Source: Leclercia sp. AS011
GTDB lineage: Bacteria; Pseudomonadota; Gammaproteobacteria; Enterobacterales; Enterobacteriaceae
DNA length: 64,000 bases
Reading direction: 5' to 3'
Assembly: GCF_037152535.1 (NCBI RefSeq)
Contig: NZ_JBBCMA010000001.1
Span: forward strand, 2,294,001 to 2,358,000
The position numbers and the translations under genes are program-made. This document shows, piece by piece, positions 38,485-48,474 of this stretch (positions are counted from its first letter, which is position 1; each line of letters starts with the position of its first letter). Below the pieces are notes generated by a model that was not told the origin of the DNA, ran no database searches, and saw only the letters and a program-made list of their open reading frames with translations.

Positions 38485-39687
38485 TTAAATAATCGGCTGC
38501 CAGAGAGTCATCAGCCCCTGCGTCAGCCCTCCCCGCCAGCAAAGTGCATCATGTCCGCCATCCACCGGACGCCAGACGACCGGCTGCTGCTGGTGCTGTA
38601 GCTCGGCATACAGCGCCTGGCAGGCGCGGTAGATCAGCGGTTCCCGTCGCCCCGCCTCAAGGACGATGCGCAGTCCCTTCGCCGACAGCTGCTGGTTTTT
38701 AAGCTGTTCAAGGATCATGCCCTCCTGCTTGCCCCCGCGATGCGGCCACCAGAAGGAGCCCGACTGGCTGAGCACGCAGCCAAAACGCTCGGGCCAGTGC
38801 AGCCCGGCATAGAGGGCGGACAGCCCGCCAAAGCTCTGCCCGGCGACCACCGTGCGGTCGGCACGATCGCTGAACGGGGCCAGGTTATGCACCTGCGGGA
38901 GGAGCTCCTCCTGCAAGGCCTGCCAGAAGTCGGGGTTGCAGGGCAGCTCGCGGCTGCGGTGGGCGGTATCGATGACGTCAATCAGCAGGTAAACGGCGGG
39001 CGGCAGTTGCTTTTGGTCGGTGAGCGCCGTCAGCGCGGGCCAGACCGGCATGCTTTCGGCCCAGAACTGGCCGTCGAGCAGCACCGCCAGCGGGCGCTCA
39101 TGAGGGGCTTCTTCGCCAGTGGTGAAGATCCACACCCGGCGGGTGTTGCCGAGACGGGCGCTCTTCCAGGAGATAATCTGTGGAGGACGAAACGGGGTAT
39201 TGAGCCGATCCCAGCCGGGCTGAAGCGGTGCCTCGGGCATCTCCAGCGCCGAAACCGGGTGACCGCGACCGCCGCGCCAGTGCTGTGGATTTAGCGGATC
39301 GGCAACGGCGTGCGGCAGCAGCTTGCGCCAGCCTTCGCGCAGGGCCATGCGGTCCGGCGGATCGGTAGCAAACACCGTCTCGCTGAAGTCGTCTTCGTGA
39401 GCAGAGGGGATAAAACAGTAGCTGCCGCGCCAGTTTGGGCTGAACTCGCCCTGCCACTGCCAGACGTCGGTTCCGGCGATGCGCGCCAGCGTCTGCGGGC
39501 GGGCGTTATGATGGTGATCGGTCACGCCGGTGATGTAGAGCCACACCCTTTTTAGCGGCGAGGCGTGCTCCGTTCCGGCCGGATCGCGCCACCAGAATGT
39601 GACCCGATAATGATCCCCTTCCCGCACCCATTCCGGCCCCTGTTTCGACTGCCACCAGGCGTCACTTCCCGTTTCGAGCGTCGTCAC
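38485..39687 (-). CDS. fes: Enterobactin esterase Fes
   Basis: Cytoplasmic alpha/beta-hydrolase of 400 residues that cuts ferric enterobactin so the iron can be released. An N-terminal domain precedes the catalytic part with nucleophile GQSFGGL and late histidine GGHDALCW; the segment ELPCNPDFW is typical. GTG at 39687 (MTTLETGSDAWW) gives the E. coli length. No strong ribosome site is visible, so the start could shift by some codons. It diverges from fepA across Fur boxes. Confidence 0.94.
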   Translation of the reverse strand: MTTLETGSDAWWQSKQGPEWVREGDHYRVTFWWRDPAGTEHASPLKRVWLYITGVTDHHHNARPQTLARIAGTDVWQWQGEFSPNWRGSYCFIPSAHEDDFSETVFATDPPDRMALREGWRKLLPHAVADPLNPQHWRGGRGHPVSALEMPEAPLQPGWDRLNTPFRPPQIISWKSARLGNTRRVWIFTTGEEAPHERPLAVLLDGQFWAESMPVWPALTALTDQKQLPPAVYLLIDVIDTAHRSRELPCNPDFWQALQEELLPQVHNLAPFSDRADRTVVAGQSFGGLSALYAGLHWPERFGCVLSQSGSFWWPHRGGKQEGMILEQLKNQQLSAKGLRIVLEAGRREPLIYRACQALYAELQHQQQPVVWRPVDGGHDALCWRGGLTQGLMTLWQPII

Positions 39688-39739
39688 CGATATAACCCCA
39701 TGACCTGTTCGGTTTTTTTGATAACAGATAAACAATATC

Positions 39740-39770
39740 GATAATATTATTGATAACTATTTTCATTTGC
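39740..39770. promoter_or_regulatory. Fur boxes between fes and fepA
   Basis: GATAATATTATTGATAAC (39740-39757) followed by TATTTTCATTTGC is a run of Fur hexamers (GATAAT, GATAAC and inverted ATTttC) between the divergent starts. It corresponds to the classic E. coli fepA-fes operator. Confidence 0.78.
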
Positions 39771-39857
39771 AATAGCGTATGGGCGCGCTGTGGGAAGCGC
39801 GACCATTAAATAACCACGCCATGCGCTGGCATATGGCATCGAAAAGCAGGACACACA

Positions 39858-42098
39858 ATGAATAATAAACGTCACTCACTGGCCTTACTGGTCAACCTCG
39901 GGATTTACGGTATGGCTCTGCCTGCGATGGCAGCCGGGACCGCCACTCACGAAGACACCATGGTGATCACCGCCGCCGAGCAGAACCTGCAGGCCCCCGG
40001 TGTCTCCACCATCACCGCGGATGAGATCCGCAAAAACCCGGCAGCACGCGATGTGTCAGAGATCATCCGCACCATGCCGGGCGTCAACCTCACCGGTAAC
40101 TCCACCAGCGGCCAGCGCGGCAACAATCGCCAGATCGATATCCGCGGCATGGGCCCGGAAAACACCCTGATCCTGATCGACGGTAAGCCGGTCACCAGCC
40201 GTAACTCTATCCGTCTGGGCTGGCGCGGCGAGCGTGACACCCGCGGCGATACCGGCTGGGTGCCGCCGGAGATGATCGAGCGCATCGAGGTGATCCGTGG
40301 CCCGGCAGCGGCGCGTTACGGCAACGGCGCGGCGGGCGGCGTGGTGAACATCATCACCAAAAAAGTGAGTAACGAGTGGCACGGCTCCTGGAACACCTAT
40401 CTGAATGCCCCTGAACACGATGAAGAGGGCTCCACCAAACGCACCAACTTCAGCCTGAATGGCCCGCTGGGCGGAGATTTCAGCTTCCGCCTGTACGGCA
40501 ACCTGGATAAAACCCAGGCCGATGCCTGGGACATCAACCAGGGGCATCAGTCTGAGCGCACCGGCGCCTACGCCGATACCCTGCCAGCCGGGCGCGAAGG
40601 GGTGGAGAATAAAGACGTCAACGGCGTGCTGCGCTGGGACTTTGCCCCGATGCAGGCCCTGCAGTTTGAAGCCGGTTACAGCCGTCAGAACAACCTCTAC
40701 GCGGGCGATACCCAGAACACCAACAACGACAACAGCAGCAACGGGCTGGTGAAGAAGAACTACGGCAAAGAGACCAACCGTCTCTATCGCCAGAACTTCG
40801 CGGTCACCTGGACCGGCGGCTGGGATAACGGCATCACCACCAACAACTGGGCGCAGTACGAACATACCCGTAACTCCCGTCTGGGCGAAGGGCTGGCGGG
40901 CGGTCTGGAAGGGCTGTTCAACAGCAATAAGTTCACCGATACCGACCTGTCCGACGTGATGCTGCACAGCGAGATCAGCCTGCCAATCGACTTTATCGTC
41001 AACCAGAACCTGACCCTGGGCACCGAATGGGATCAGCAGCGGATGAAGGATATGTCCTCCAACGGCCAGGCCCTGCAGGGCGGCACCATTCCGGGCGTGA
41101 GCGACAGCCGCAGTCCGTACTCTGATGCCGAGATCTTCTCCCTGTTCGCCGAAAACAACATGGAGCTGACCGACAGCACCATGCTGACCCCGGCGCTGCG
41201 CTTCGATCACCACTCCATCGTGGGCAACAACTGGAGCCCGTCCCTGAACCTGTCGCAAGGTCTGGGAGATGACTTTACCCTGAAGATGGGCATCGCCCGG
41301 GCCTATAAAGCCCCGAGCCTGTACCAGACCAACCCGAACTACCTGCTCTACAGCAAGGGCCAGGGCTGCTACGCGAGTGCGGATGGCGTCGGCTGCTATA
41401 TGCTGGGTAACGAGGATCTGAAAGCCGAGACCAGCATCAACAAAGAGATCGGCCTGGAGTGGAAACGCGACGGCTGGCTGGCGGGCGTGACCTGGTTCCG
41501 TAACGACTACCGCGACAAGATTGAAGCGGGCTATGCCCCGGTGGGTCAGACCTCCCTCGGCAAGACCAAAACGGATATCTACCAGTGGGAAAACGTGCCG
41601 AAAGCGGTAGTGGAAGGGCTGGAAGGCACCCTGAACGTGCCGGTCAGCGACACCATCAACTGGACCAACAACATCACCTACATGCTGCAAAGCAAGAACA
41701 AGGAGACCGGCGACCGTCTGTCGATCATCCCGGAGTACACGCTGAACTCCACCCTGAGCTGGCAGGTCCAGCAGGATGTCTCCCTGCAGTCGACCTTCAC
41801 CTGGTACGGCAAGCAGCAGCCGAAGAAGTACAACTACAAAGGGCAGCCAGCGACCGGTTCTGAGCTGGACGAAGTGAGTCCGTACAGCATCGTTGGCCTG
41901 AGCGCGACCTGGGACGTGACCAAATACGTCAGCCTGACCGGCGGCGTGGATAACGTCTTCGATAAACGCCAGTGGCGTGCGGGGAATGCCCAGACCACCG
42001 GCAATACCACCACCGGGGCCTATATGTATGGCGCGGGTGCCTATACCTATAACGAGCCGGGCCGCACCTGGTATATGAGTGTGAATACCCAGTTCTGA
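39858..42098 (+). CDS. fepA: TonB-dependent ferric-enterobactin receptor FepA
   Basis: Outer-membrane 22-strand receptor, 746 residues. The signal peptide ends near residue 26 (PAMAA). The TonB box is DTMVITAA. The plug domain spans about 40-170 (ITADEIRKNPAARDVSEII, DIRGMGPENTLILIDGKP) and the barrel ends in a C-terminal phenylalanine (SVNTQF). It imports ferric enterobactin and is a known colicin B/D and phage receptor in E. coli. It diverges from fes and is followed by entD. Confidence 0.97.
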   Translation: MNNKRHSLALLVNLGIYGMALPAMAAGTATHEDTMVITAAEQNLQAPGVSTITADEIRKNPAARDVSEIIRTMPGVNLTGNSTSGQRGNNRQIDIRGMGPENTLILIDGKPVTSRNSIRLGWRGERDTRGDTGWVPPEMIERIEVIRGPAAARYGNGAAGGVVNIITKKVSNEWHGSWNTYLNAPEHDEEGSTKRTNFSLNGPLGGDFSFRLYGNLDKTQADAWDINQGHQSERTGAYADTLPAGREGVENKDVNGVLRWDFAPMQALQFEAGYSRQNNLYAGDTQNTNNDNSSNGLVKKNYGKETNRLYRQNFAVTWTGGWDNGITTNNWAQYEHTRNSRLGEGLAGGLEGLFNSNKFTDTDLSDVMLHSEISLPIDFIVNQNLTLGTEWDQQRMKDMSSNGQALQGGTIPGVSDSRSPYSDAEIFSLFAENNMELTDSTMLTPALRFDHHSIVGNNWSPSLNLSQGLGDDFTLKMGIARAYKAPSLYQTNPNYLLYSKGQGCYASADGVGCYMLGNEDLKAETSINKEIGLEWKRDGWLAGVTWFRNDYRDKIEAGYAPVGQTSLGKTKTDIYQWENVPKAVVEGLEGTLNVPVSDTINWTNNITYMLQSKNKETGDRLSIIPEYTLNSTLSWQVQQDVSLQSTFTWYGKQQPKKYNYKGQPATGSELDEVSPYSIVGLSATWDVTKYVSLTGGVDNVFDKRQWRAGNAQTTGNTTTGAYMYGAGAYTYNEPGRTWYMSVNTQF

Positions 42099-42109
42099 TA
42101 AGGTCTTAC

Positions 42110-42131
42110 CCCTCTCCCTTAAGGGAGAGGG
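42110..42131. terminator. 22-base perfect palindrome after fepA
   Basis: CCCTCTCCCTT (42110-42120) is followed directly by its complement AAGGGAGAGGG (42121-42131). It lies 12 bases after the fepA stop and before entD. There is no T run, so it may attenuate rather than stop transcription. Confidence 0.5.
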
Positions 42132-42186
42132 AACCGGCCGGTGCATGTGCTACCATAAAAGCCCTTTTATCCGCGGTGAGAAGAAC

Positions 42187-42831
42187 ATGCGCACTCTCCA
42201 CACAACGTTTCTTCTGGCCGGACATACCGTTCACCGCATCACCTTCGATCCTGCGAGCTTTACCGAGGCCGATCTACTTTGGCTGCCGCATCATCAGCAA
42301 CTGACTGAAGCCGGGCGCAAGCGCAAAGCCGATCACCTGGCCGGGCGCATCGCCGCGTTTCACGCAGTAAACCGCAAAACTATCCCCGGTATCGGCAGTA
42401 GCGGCGAGCCGCTGTGGTCTGCGGAGGTGAGCGGCAGTATTTCCCATAGCGGCACCCAGGCTGTTGCCATCTGCAATGAAAAGGGTCTGGTAGGTATCGA
42501 TTGTGAAGCCATCATCGACGAACGTGAAGCCCGTGAAATCCAGGATGGCGTAATTGATGCCCGGGAAGCTCAGGTGCTGGCTGCGTGCGGCCTGCCCTTC
42601 GATCTGGCCTTCACCCTCACCTTCAGCGCCAAAGAGAGTCTGTTCAAAGCCCTGTTCCCCCGGGTGCAGGCGTGGATGGGCTTTGAGAGTGCACGCGTAA
42701 CGGCACTTACTGCCGATACCCTGACCTTAACCCTCACCTGCCCTCTCCCGCCCTTCGCACAAAATCAGGCATTTACCCTTCACTGGTGCCGCCTCGACAG
42801 CCTGATCATCACCCTTATCTGTGAAGCATAA
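42187..42831 (+). CDS. entD: Enterobactin phosphopantetheinyl transferase EntD
   Basis: Sfp/EntD-type 4'-phosphopantetheinyl transferase, 214 residues, which activates the carrier domains of EntB and EntF. Family motifs are seen: SGSISHSGTQAVA, GIDCE (Asp105, Glu107, Mg ligands) and FSAKESLFKALFP (Glu150). The start at 42187 follows GAGAAGAAC; an earlier in-frame ATG (42145) would be inside the spacer. It is last in the fepA-entD direction, after which the sugar locus begins. Confidence 0.93.
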   Translation: MRTLHTTFLLAGHTVHRITFDPASFTEADLLWLPHHQQLTEAGRKRKADHLAGRIAAFHAVNRKTIPGIGSSGEPLWSAEVSGSISHSGTQAVAICNEKGLVGIDCEAIIDEREAREIQDGVIDAREAQVLAACGLPFDLAFTLTFSAKESLFKALFPRVQAWMGFESARVTALTADTLTLTLTCPLPPFAQNQAFTLHWCRLDSLIITLICEA

Positions 42832-42843
42832 CGCCTCAGGATC

Positions 42844-43908
<1,065 letters not shown>

Positions 43909-43919
43909 GCGGAGGCAGT

Positions 43920-44528
43920 ATGCGGTTAAACCAATGGGGCGTCGCGCTGACAGGCGTCGCCGCCCTGTTGCTGACGGCCTGCACCGTGGTGGATCTGGAT
44001 GAGAACGGCAAACCGATTATGCCTGCCGATCCCAACGCCAAAGCGAGCTTTGACAACCAGACCCCACAGCAGATCGCGCAACAAACCTGGCAGCCACGGA
44101 TCCTCGATGCCGCCAAAAGCCATGCGCTGGACGCCAGCGCCCTCTCCACCCAGCTGAAAACGCCCTCTGAAAATGCGCAGAGTGTGTTCGTGCGCCTCAG
44201 CGGCAAAGTGGAGCGCGTGGAGGCCAGCAACGCCAACGAGCAGAAACTGGTGATGACGGTGAACGGCCAGCCGCTGGCCATTCAGGTCGGGCCGGTGATG
44301 CGCGGCAACGCCATCCGCGACGCGGCGGGCTTCCGCTTCGATGAATTTACCAACCAGGTCCAGTACGCCCAGCTCTCCCGGGCGTTAAACCGCGAGGCGG
44401 TGAAGCATCTGCCGAAAGTGGATGACAGCTGGAGCGGTAAAAATGCCACCCTGCTATTCGCCACCACCCTGACGGGCGGCAAGGTGGGGGATGCAGCAGC
44501 GCTGGACCTGAAACAGGAGACGCCGTGA
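43920..44528 (+). CDS. DUF2291-family lipoprotein of sugar ABC operon
   Basis: 202 residues. The N-terminus has a lipobox (LLLTAC, Cys21), so it is probably a periplasm-facing lipoprotein. The rest matches the pattern of DUF2291 (TWQPRILDAAKSHALD, FVRLSGKVERV, FDEFTNQVQYAQLSRALN). Such proteins occur in ribose-type importer operons and their job is unknown. It lies between the binder and the ATPase and ends one base into the ATPase start, so it is part of the transporter unit. Confidence 0.75.
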   Translation: MRLNQWGVALTGVAALLLTACTVVDLDENGKPIMPADPNAKASFDNQTPQQIAQQTWQPRILDAAKSHALDASALSTQLKTPSENAQSVFVRLSGKVERVEASNANEQKLVMTVNGQPLAIQVGPVMRGNAIRDAAGFRFDEFTNQVQYAQLSRALNREAVKHLPKVDDSWSGKNATLLFATTLTGGKVGDAAALDLKQETP

Positions 44529-46054
44529 TGAATGATAGCCCGGCAGAGGACATTATCCTCAGCACCCGCGGGATCTCGATGCTGTTTCCCGGCACCGTGG
44601 CGCTGGATAAGGTCGATTACCGCGTCTGGCGCGGCAAAGTGAACGTCATTATCGGTGAGAACGGCGCCGGGAAATCGACGCTGATGAAAATCCTCGCCGG
44701 GGTGCAGCAGCCCAGCCTCGGCGAGATGTGGCTCAACGGCAAACAGGTGACGTTCTCCAGCACCCGGGACGCCGCCGCCCACGGCATCGGCATGGTGCAT
44801 CAGGAGCTGAACCTGTTTGAAAACCTCAGCGTGGCGGAGAACGTCTTTCTTGGCCGCGAGCTGCAAAAAGGGGTAACGCCGATTAACGAGGCGGAGCAAG
44901 AGTCCCGCACCGCGGCGCTGCTGAAACGCCTCGATCAGCCTCTCTCCCCACGCGAGCTGGTGGGTAACCTGAAGGTCGGGCAGCAGCAGCTGATTGAGAT
45001 CGCCAAGGCGCTGGCCGAGGACGCCGACATTCTGATCCTCGACGAGCCCACCTCGGCGCTGAGTAAAACCGAGGTGGAGATCCTGTTTCGGGTGATCCGC
45101 GAGCTGACCCGCCAGGGGGTGACCATCATCTATATCTCCCACCGGCTGGAAGAGCTGATGGCGATAGGCGATGTGATCACCATCCTGCGCGACGGCAAAT
45201 TCCAGGCCGAGGCGAAGGTGCAGGATATCGACGTGCCCTGGATCGTGCGCGAGATGCTCGGCAGCGATCCGGTGAGCAACTTTCTCGAGCCGGGCCGCAC
45301 CTTCGGCGCGCCGGTACTGGAGGCGGAACATATTACCTGCGTCAATGCCGCGGGCAATACGGTGGTTAACGACGTCAGCTTTCGGGTGAACGCCGGGGAG
45401 ATCGTCGGCATCTACGGCCTGATGGGTGCCGGGCGCACCGAGCTGTTCGAGTGCATGCTCGGCACCGAGCGCAACTATCTGGGCAAGCTGTGGCTCGACA
45501 GCAAACCGGTCCCGCAGCGGCTCACCACCGCCGAACGCATCCGCATGGGGATGAGCCTGGTGCCGGAGGACCGCAAGCGCACCGGGATATTTCCAGGGTC
45601 GTCGGTGGCCAACAACCTGACCATCGCCAGCCTGTGGCGTCGTCTGCAGCGCGGTTTCACCATCGCCCGGAAAGCGGAGCAGGCGGTGGTAGCCAGCACC
45701 ATCGGCAATCTGTCGATCAAGGTCTCGACCCCGGAGGTGGAGATCCAGGCGCTCAGCGGCGGCAATCAGCAAAAGGTGGTGATTGGCCGCTCGCTGCTGA
45801 CCAACCCGAAGGTGCTGTTCCTCGATGAACCGACGCGCGGCATTGACGTGGGTGCCAAAGCGGACGTGTTCCGCATGATGGTGCAGCTGTCGCAGCAGGG
45901 GATCGCGGTGGTGTTCTCCACCTCGGATTTGAAAGAGATTATGGCGGTATCGGACCGCATTCTGGTGATGTCCGGCGGCAAACTGACCGCCGATATTGTT
46001 CGCGATCGGGCCGACGAATCGGCGCTGGTCACCGCAAGTGCTCAGGGGTTCTAA
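44528..46054 (+). CDS. D-apiose-type sugar ABC importer, ATP-binding protein
   Basis: Duplicated RbsA/MglA-type ATPase, 508 residues. The first Walker A is GENGAGKST (43-51) and Walker B is LILDEPTSALS. The second half has the degenerate GLMGAGRTEL, signature LSGGNQQKV and Walker B LFLDEPTRGID. The ATG at 44528 overlaps the lipoprotein stop (TGATG); a GTG one codon earlier is possible. The permease follows one base after the stop. Confidence 0.85.
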   Translation: MNDSPAEDIILSTRGISMLFPGTVALDKVDYRVWRGKVNVIIGENGAGKSTLMKILAGVQQPSLGEMWLNGKQVTFSSTRDAAAHGIGMVHQELNLFENLSVAENVFLGRELQKGVTPINEAEQESRTAALLKRLDQPLSPRELVGNLKVGQQQLIEIAKALAEDADILILDEPTSALSKTEVEILFRVIRELTRQGVTIIYISHRLEELMAIGDVITILRDGKFQAEAKVQDIDVPWIVREMLGSDPVSNFLEPGRTFGAPVLEAEHITCVNAAGNTVVNDVSFRVNAGEIVGIYGLMGAGRTELFECMLGTERNYLGKLWLDSKPVPQRLTTAERIRMGMSLVPEDRKRTGIFPGSSVANNLTIASLWRRLQRGFTIARKAEQAVVASTIGNLSIKVSTPEVEIQALSGGNQQKVVIGRSLLTNPKVLFLDEPTRGIDVGAKADVFRMMVQLSQQGIAVVFSTSDLKEIMAVSDRILVMSGGKLTADIVRDRADESALVTASAQGF

Positions 46055-46055
46055 G

Positions 46056-47144
46056 ATGAAAACGACACAGTCTGTCGCGCTGACGCCGCAAAAAGGGGCC
46101 GCGCCTTCCCGGGAAAAATTACTTCTGCTGCTGCTGAAGATGCGCACCTTTATTGCGCTGTTTCTGATTGTCGGCTTTTTCACCATGACCGTGCCGGGCT
46201 TTCTCTCCGCCGGCAGCCTGGTGATCATGATTAAGCATATCGCCATTAACGCCTTCCTGGCGCTGGGGATCACCTTTGTGATCATCACCGCCGGGATCGA
46301 CCTGTCAATCGGTGCCACCCTGGGGCTATGCGGGATGATCGCCGGGTGGATGATCACCAAGGGGATCGTGCTGCCGATGTTTGGCATTGCTATCTTCCCG
46401 AGCGTGTGGGTGATTGTGCCCATTGTGCTGCTGATTGGTGCGCTCATAGGCGCGATGAATGGCTGGATCATCACCCGCTATAACGTCGCTCCCTTTATTT
46501 GCACTCTCGGCACCATGTACGTGCTGCGCGGCGGGGCGATGCTCACCTCCGACGGCCAGACCTTCCCGGGCCTGTCCGGCAACCCGCAGCTGGGCAACAC
46601 CGGTTTCGATGAGATTGGTGCCGGGACGCTGCTCGGCATCCCGTGGGCCATCTGGATGATGATCGTCCTGGCGCTGGTGATCGCTTACATCGCCCGCCGC
46701 CTGCCGTTTGGCCGCCACGTCTACGCCATCGGCGATAACGAACGCGCCGCCGAACTCTCCGGGGTGCGGGTCAAGCAGGTAAAAGTGCTGGTCTATACCC
46801 TGTCGGGGTTCTGCGCCGCCATCGCCGGGATTGTGGTCTCCGCCCAGCTGCTGGCGAGCCATCCGGCCAACGGCACCGCGTTTGAGATGAACGCTATCGC
46901 CGCAGTGGTGCTGGGCGGCACCTCGCTGGCCGGGGGGCGCGGCACCATTCTCGGCACTCTGATTGGCGCCTTCGTGATCGGCTTTTTGGCCGACGGTCTG
47001 GTGATGATGGGGGTCAGCGAGTTCTGGCAGATGGTGATCAAAGGGATCGTGATTATCGTGGCGGTGATCATCGATCAGATGCAAAACCGCATGCAGCAAA
47101 AAGCGGCCGTGGTGGCGCAAAAGGCGGTGATGGAAGGGAAGTAG
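46056..47144 (+). CDS. D-apiose-type sugar ABC importer, permease
   Basis: RbsC-family permease, 362 residues, about ten membrane segments. The family segments ITAGIDLSIGATLGL and AIGDNERAAELSGVRV (coupling loop) are present, as is VVLGGTSLAGGRGTILG. The start at 46056 follows a TCTAAG stop/start junction. It is the last gene of the importer operon and a BIME follows. Confidence 0.85.
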   Translation: MKTTQSVALTPQKGAAPSREKLLLLLLKMRTFIALFLIVGFFTMTVPGFLSAGSLVIMIKHIAINAFLALGITFVIITAGIDLSIGATLGLCGMIAGWMITKGIVLPMFGIAIFPSVWVIVPIVLLIGALIGAMNGWIITRYNVAPFICTLGTMYVLRGGAMLTSDGQTFPGLSGNPQLGNTGFDEIGAGTLLGIPWAIWMMIVLALVIAYIARRLPFGRHVYAIGDNERAAELSGVRVKQVKVLVYTLSGFCAAIAGIVVSAQLLASHPANGTAFEMNAIAAVVLGGTSLAGGRGTILGTLIGAFVIGFLADGLVMMGVSEFWQMVIKGIVIIVAVIIDQMQNRMQQKAAVVAQKAVMEGK

Positions 47145-47154
47145 CGGTAGTCAT

Positions 47155-47224
47155 GCCGGGTGGCGGCTTCGCCTTACCCGGCCTACAAAACCCTGTAGGC
47201 CCGGCAAGCGCAGCGCCGCCGGGC
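47155..47224. repeat. BIME between the permease and sorC-type regulator genes
   Basis: Two inverted REP units (47155-47186 and 47194-47224) separate two convergent genes. Confidence 0.87.
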
Positions 47225-47228
47225 AAAA

Positions 47229-48179
47229 CTACGCTTTCAATAAACTCCGTGCCGTCGGGTAATCGGTGATCAGCACGTCGATATACTTCCCGACCAGCGC
47301 CCCGTGGATGGCATTACGTTTCTCTGCCCCGCCCGCCAGGGCAATCACCTGCGGACAGGCGCGGATCTGTGCCAGCTCCATGCCAATCACCGGATCCTCT
47401 TCCGGGCTCAGCACCGGCTCGCCGTTGGCATCATAGTAATGCAGGCAAATATCCCCTACCGCCCCGCGTTCAGCCAGCAGTTTGAGCATATCTTCGTTGT
47501 AGTAGTTACCGGAGTTTTTCAGCAGCTGCGACGGCTCCAGCTCGCCGATGCCGACAATCGCCACGTCCACTTCGGCAAATTTGCCCACCACTGCCGCCAC
47601 GTCTGGGCTGCTCACCAGCCGGGCGCGCTCCTCCACCGAGTGCTCAATGCTCTGGGAAGGCAGCAGCCCTGCCGGGCAGCCGAGGTGCGCCGCCAGCTGC
47701 TGGGTGAGGATGGTCGCCTGCACGTTGCCGTTGGGGCCGACGCCGCCTAACAGCTGGATCACCCCGGCGGCGCGGATATTCTGCGGGTGCATCTCATCCA
47801 CCATGCAGCGGATGGTGCTGCTCCAGGAGGAGATCCCGACCAGGTCTTCCGGGCGCAGGCGGGTTTCGACATAGTGCGCCGCCGCGCTGCCGATGGCGTG
47901 CTTGATCTGGGCGCTGGAGGGCTCCTCCCCCACGTCCACCACGATGGCCTGGCGGATGCCGTACTGCTCTTCCAGCGCCTTTTCCAGCGAGACAAAAATG
48001 TTGGTCGGCTGGACGACGGTGATTTTTACCAGCCCCTCTTTCTGGCAGCGCGTCAGCGCCCGGGACACAAAAGATTGCGAGAGGTGCAGCAGAGAGGCAA
48101 TCTCGGACTGCTTTTTATTCTCGCTGTAGTAAAGTGTCGCGATCTTGACCAGTAATCGCTGTTCATCCTGCTTCGACAT
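47229..48179 (-). CDS. SorC-family transcriptional regulator of the sugar locus
   Basis: 316 residues. The N-terminal helix-turn-helix (about 8-50, YSENKKQSEIASLLHLSQSF) is followed by the SorC sugar-phosphate-binding domain (GISSWSSTIRCMVDEM, GVGPNGNVQATILTQQLA, IVGIGELEPS). It lies between, and transcribed opposite to, the catabolic operon. The ribosome site GGGGA precedes the ATG at 48179. The palindrome found before both sugar operons is its likely target, with a pathway phosphosugar as inducer; this is inferred. Confidence 0.85.
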   Translation of the reverse strand: MSKQDEQRLLVKIATLYYSENKKQSEIASLLHLSQSFVSRALTRCQKEGLVKITVVQPTNIFVSLEKALEEQYGIRQAIVVDVGEEPSSAQIKHAIGSAAAHYVETRLRPEDLVGISSWSSTIRCMVDEMHPQNIRAAGVIQLLGGVGPNGNVQATILTQQLAAHLGCPAGLLPSQSIEHSVEERARLVSSPDVAAVVGKFAEVDVAIVGIGELEPSQLLKNSGNYYNEDMLKLLAERGAVGDICLHYYDANGEPVLSPEEDPVIGMELAQIRACPQVIALAGGAEKRNAIHGALVGKYIDVLITDYPTARSLLKA

Positions 48180-48264
48180 AACGTTCCCCTTAATCGGCTG
48201 CCGTTATTTTTATTCATCACTGAATATTTAACAAGCAAGCGCCGATCCGATCCGCCAGACAAAT

Positions 48265-48377
48265 GTGATCCTTTTCTCTTTTCTTCGAAATTTGCCTGCG
48301 CAAAGCGTAGACAAACCCGTGCACCGGGCATATCTTACTATCATGAATAATAAATCAGCATTGAATATATATTCAAA
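48265..48377. promoter_or_regulatory. Divergent promoter region of regulator and aptA with palindromic operator
   Basis: ATTGAATA, TA, TATTCAAA (48360-48377) contains a perfect 16-base palindrome. TGAATAATAAATCA lies just before it (48344-48357), and AATGTGATC (48262-48270, a perfect CRP half-site) and GTAGACA (48307) lie upstream. All four elements recur before the importer operon in the same order. Confidence 0.65.
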
Positions 48378-48474
48378 GCGGTCATAAATCCCTGCTCTGA
48401 CAGCGAGAACAGGGAAATAACTTACCCGGCTGGAATAATTATTCACAACAGATTATAAATTCAGGAGGTATGTT

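Noticed and set aside
40056..42146. Open frame of 696 codons opposite fepA
   Set aside because: It is a shadow of the receptor gene with no recognisable domain or ribosome site.
44282..46474. Open frame of 730 codons opposite the sugar ATPase and permease genes
   Set aside because: It covers several real genes on the other strand and has the low-complexity composition of an antisense frame.
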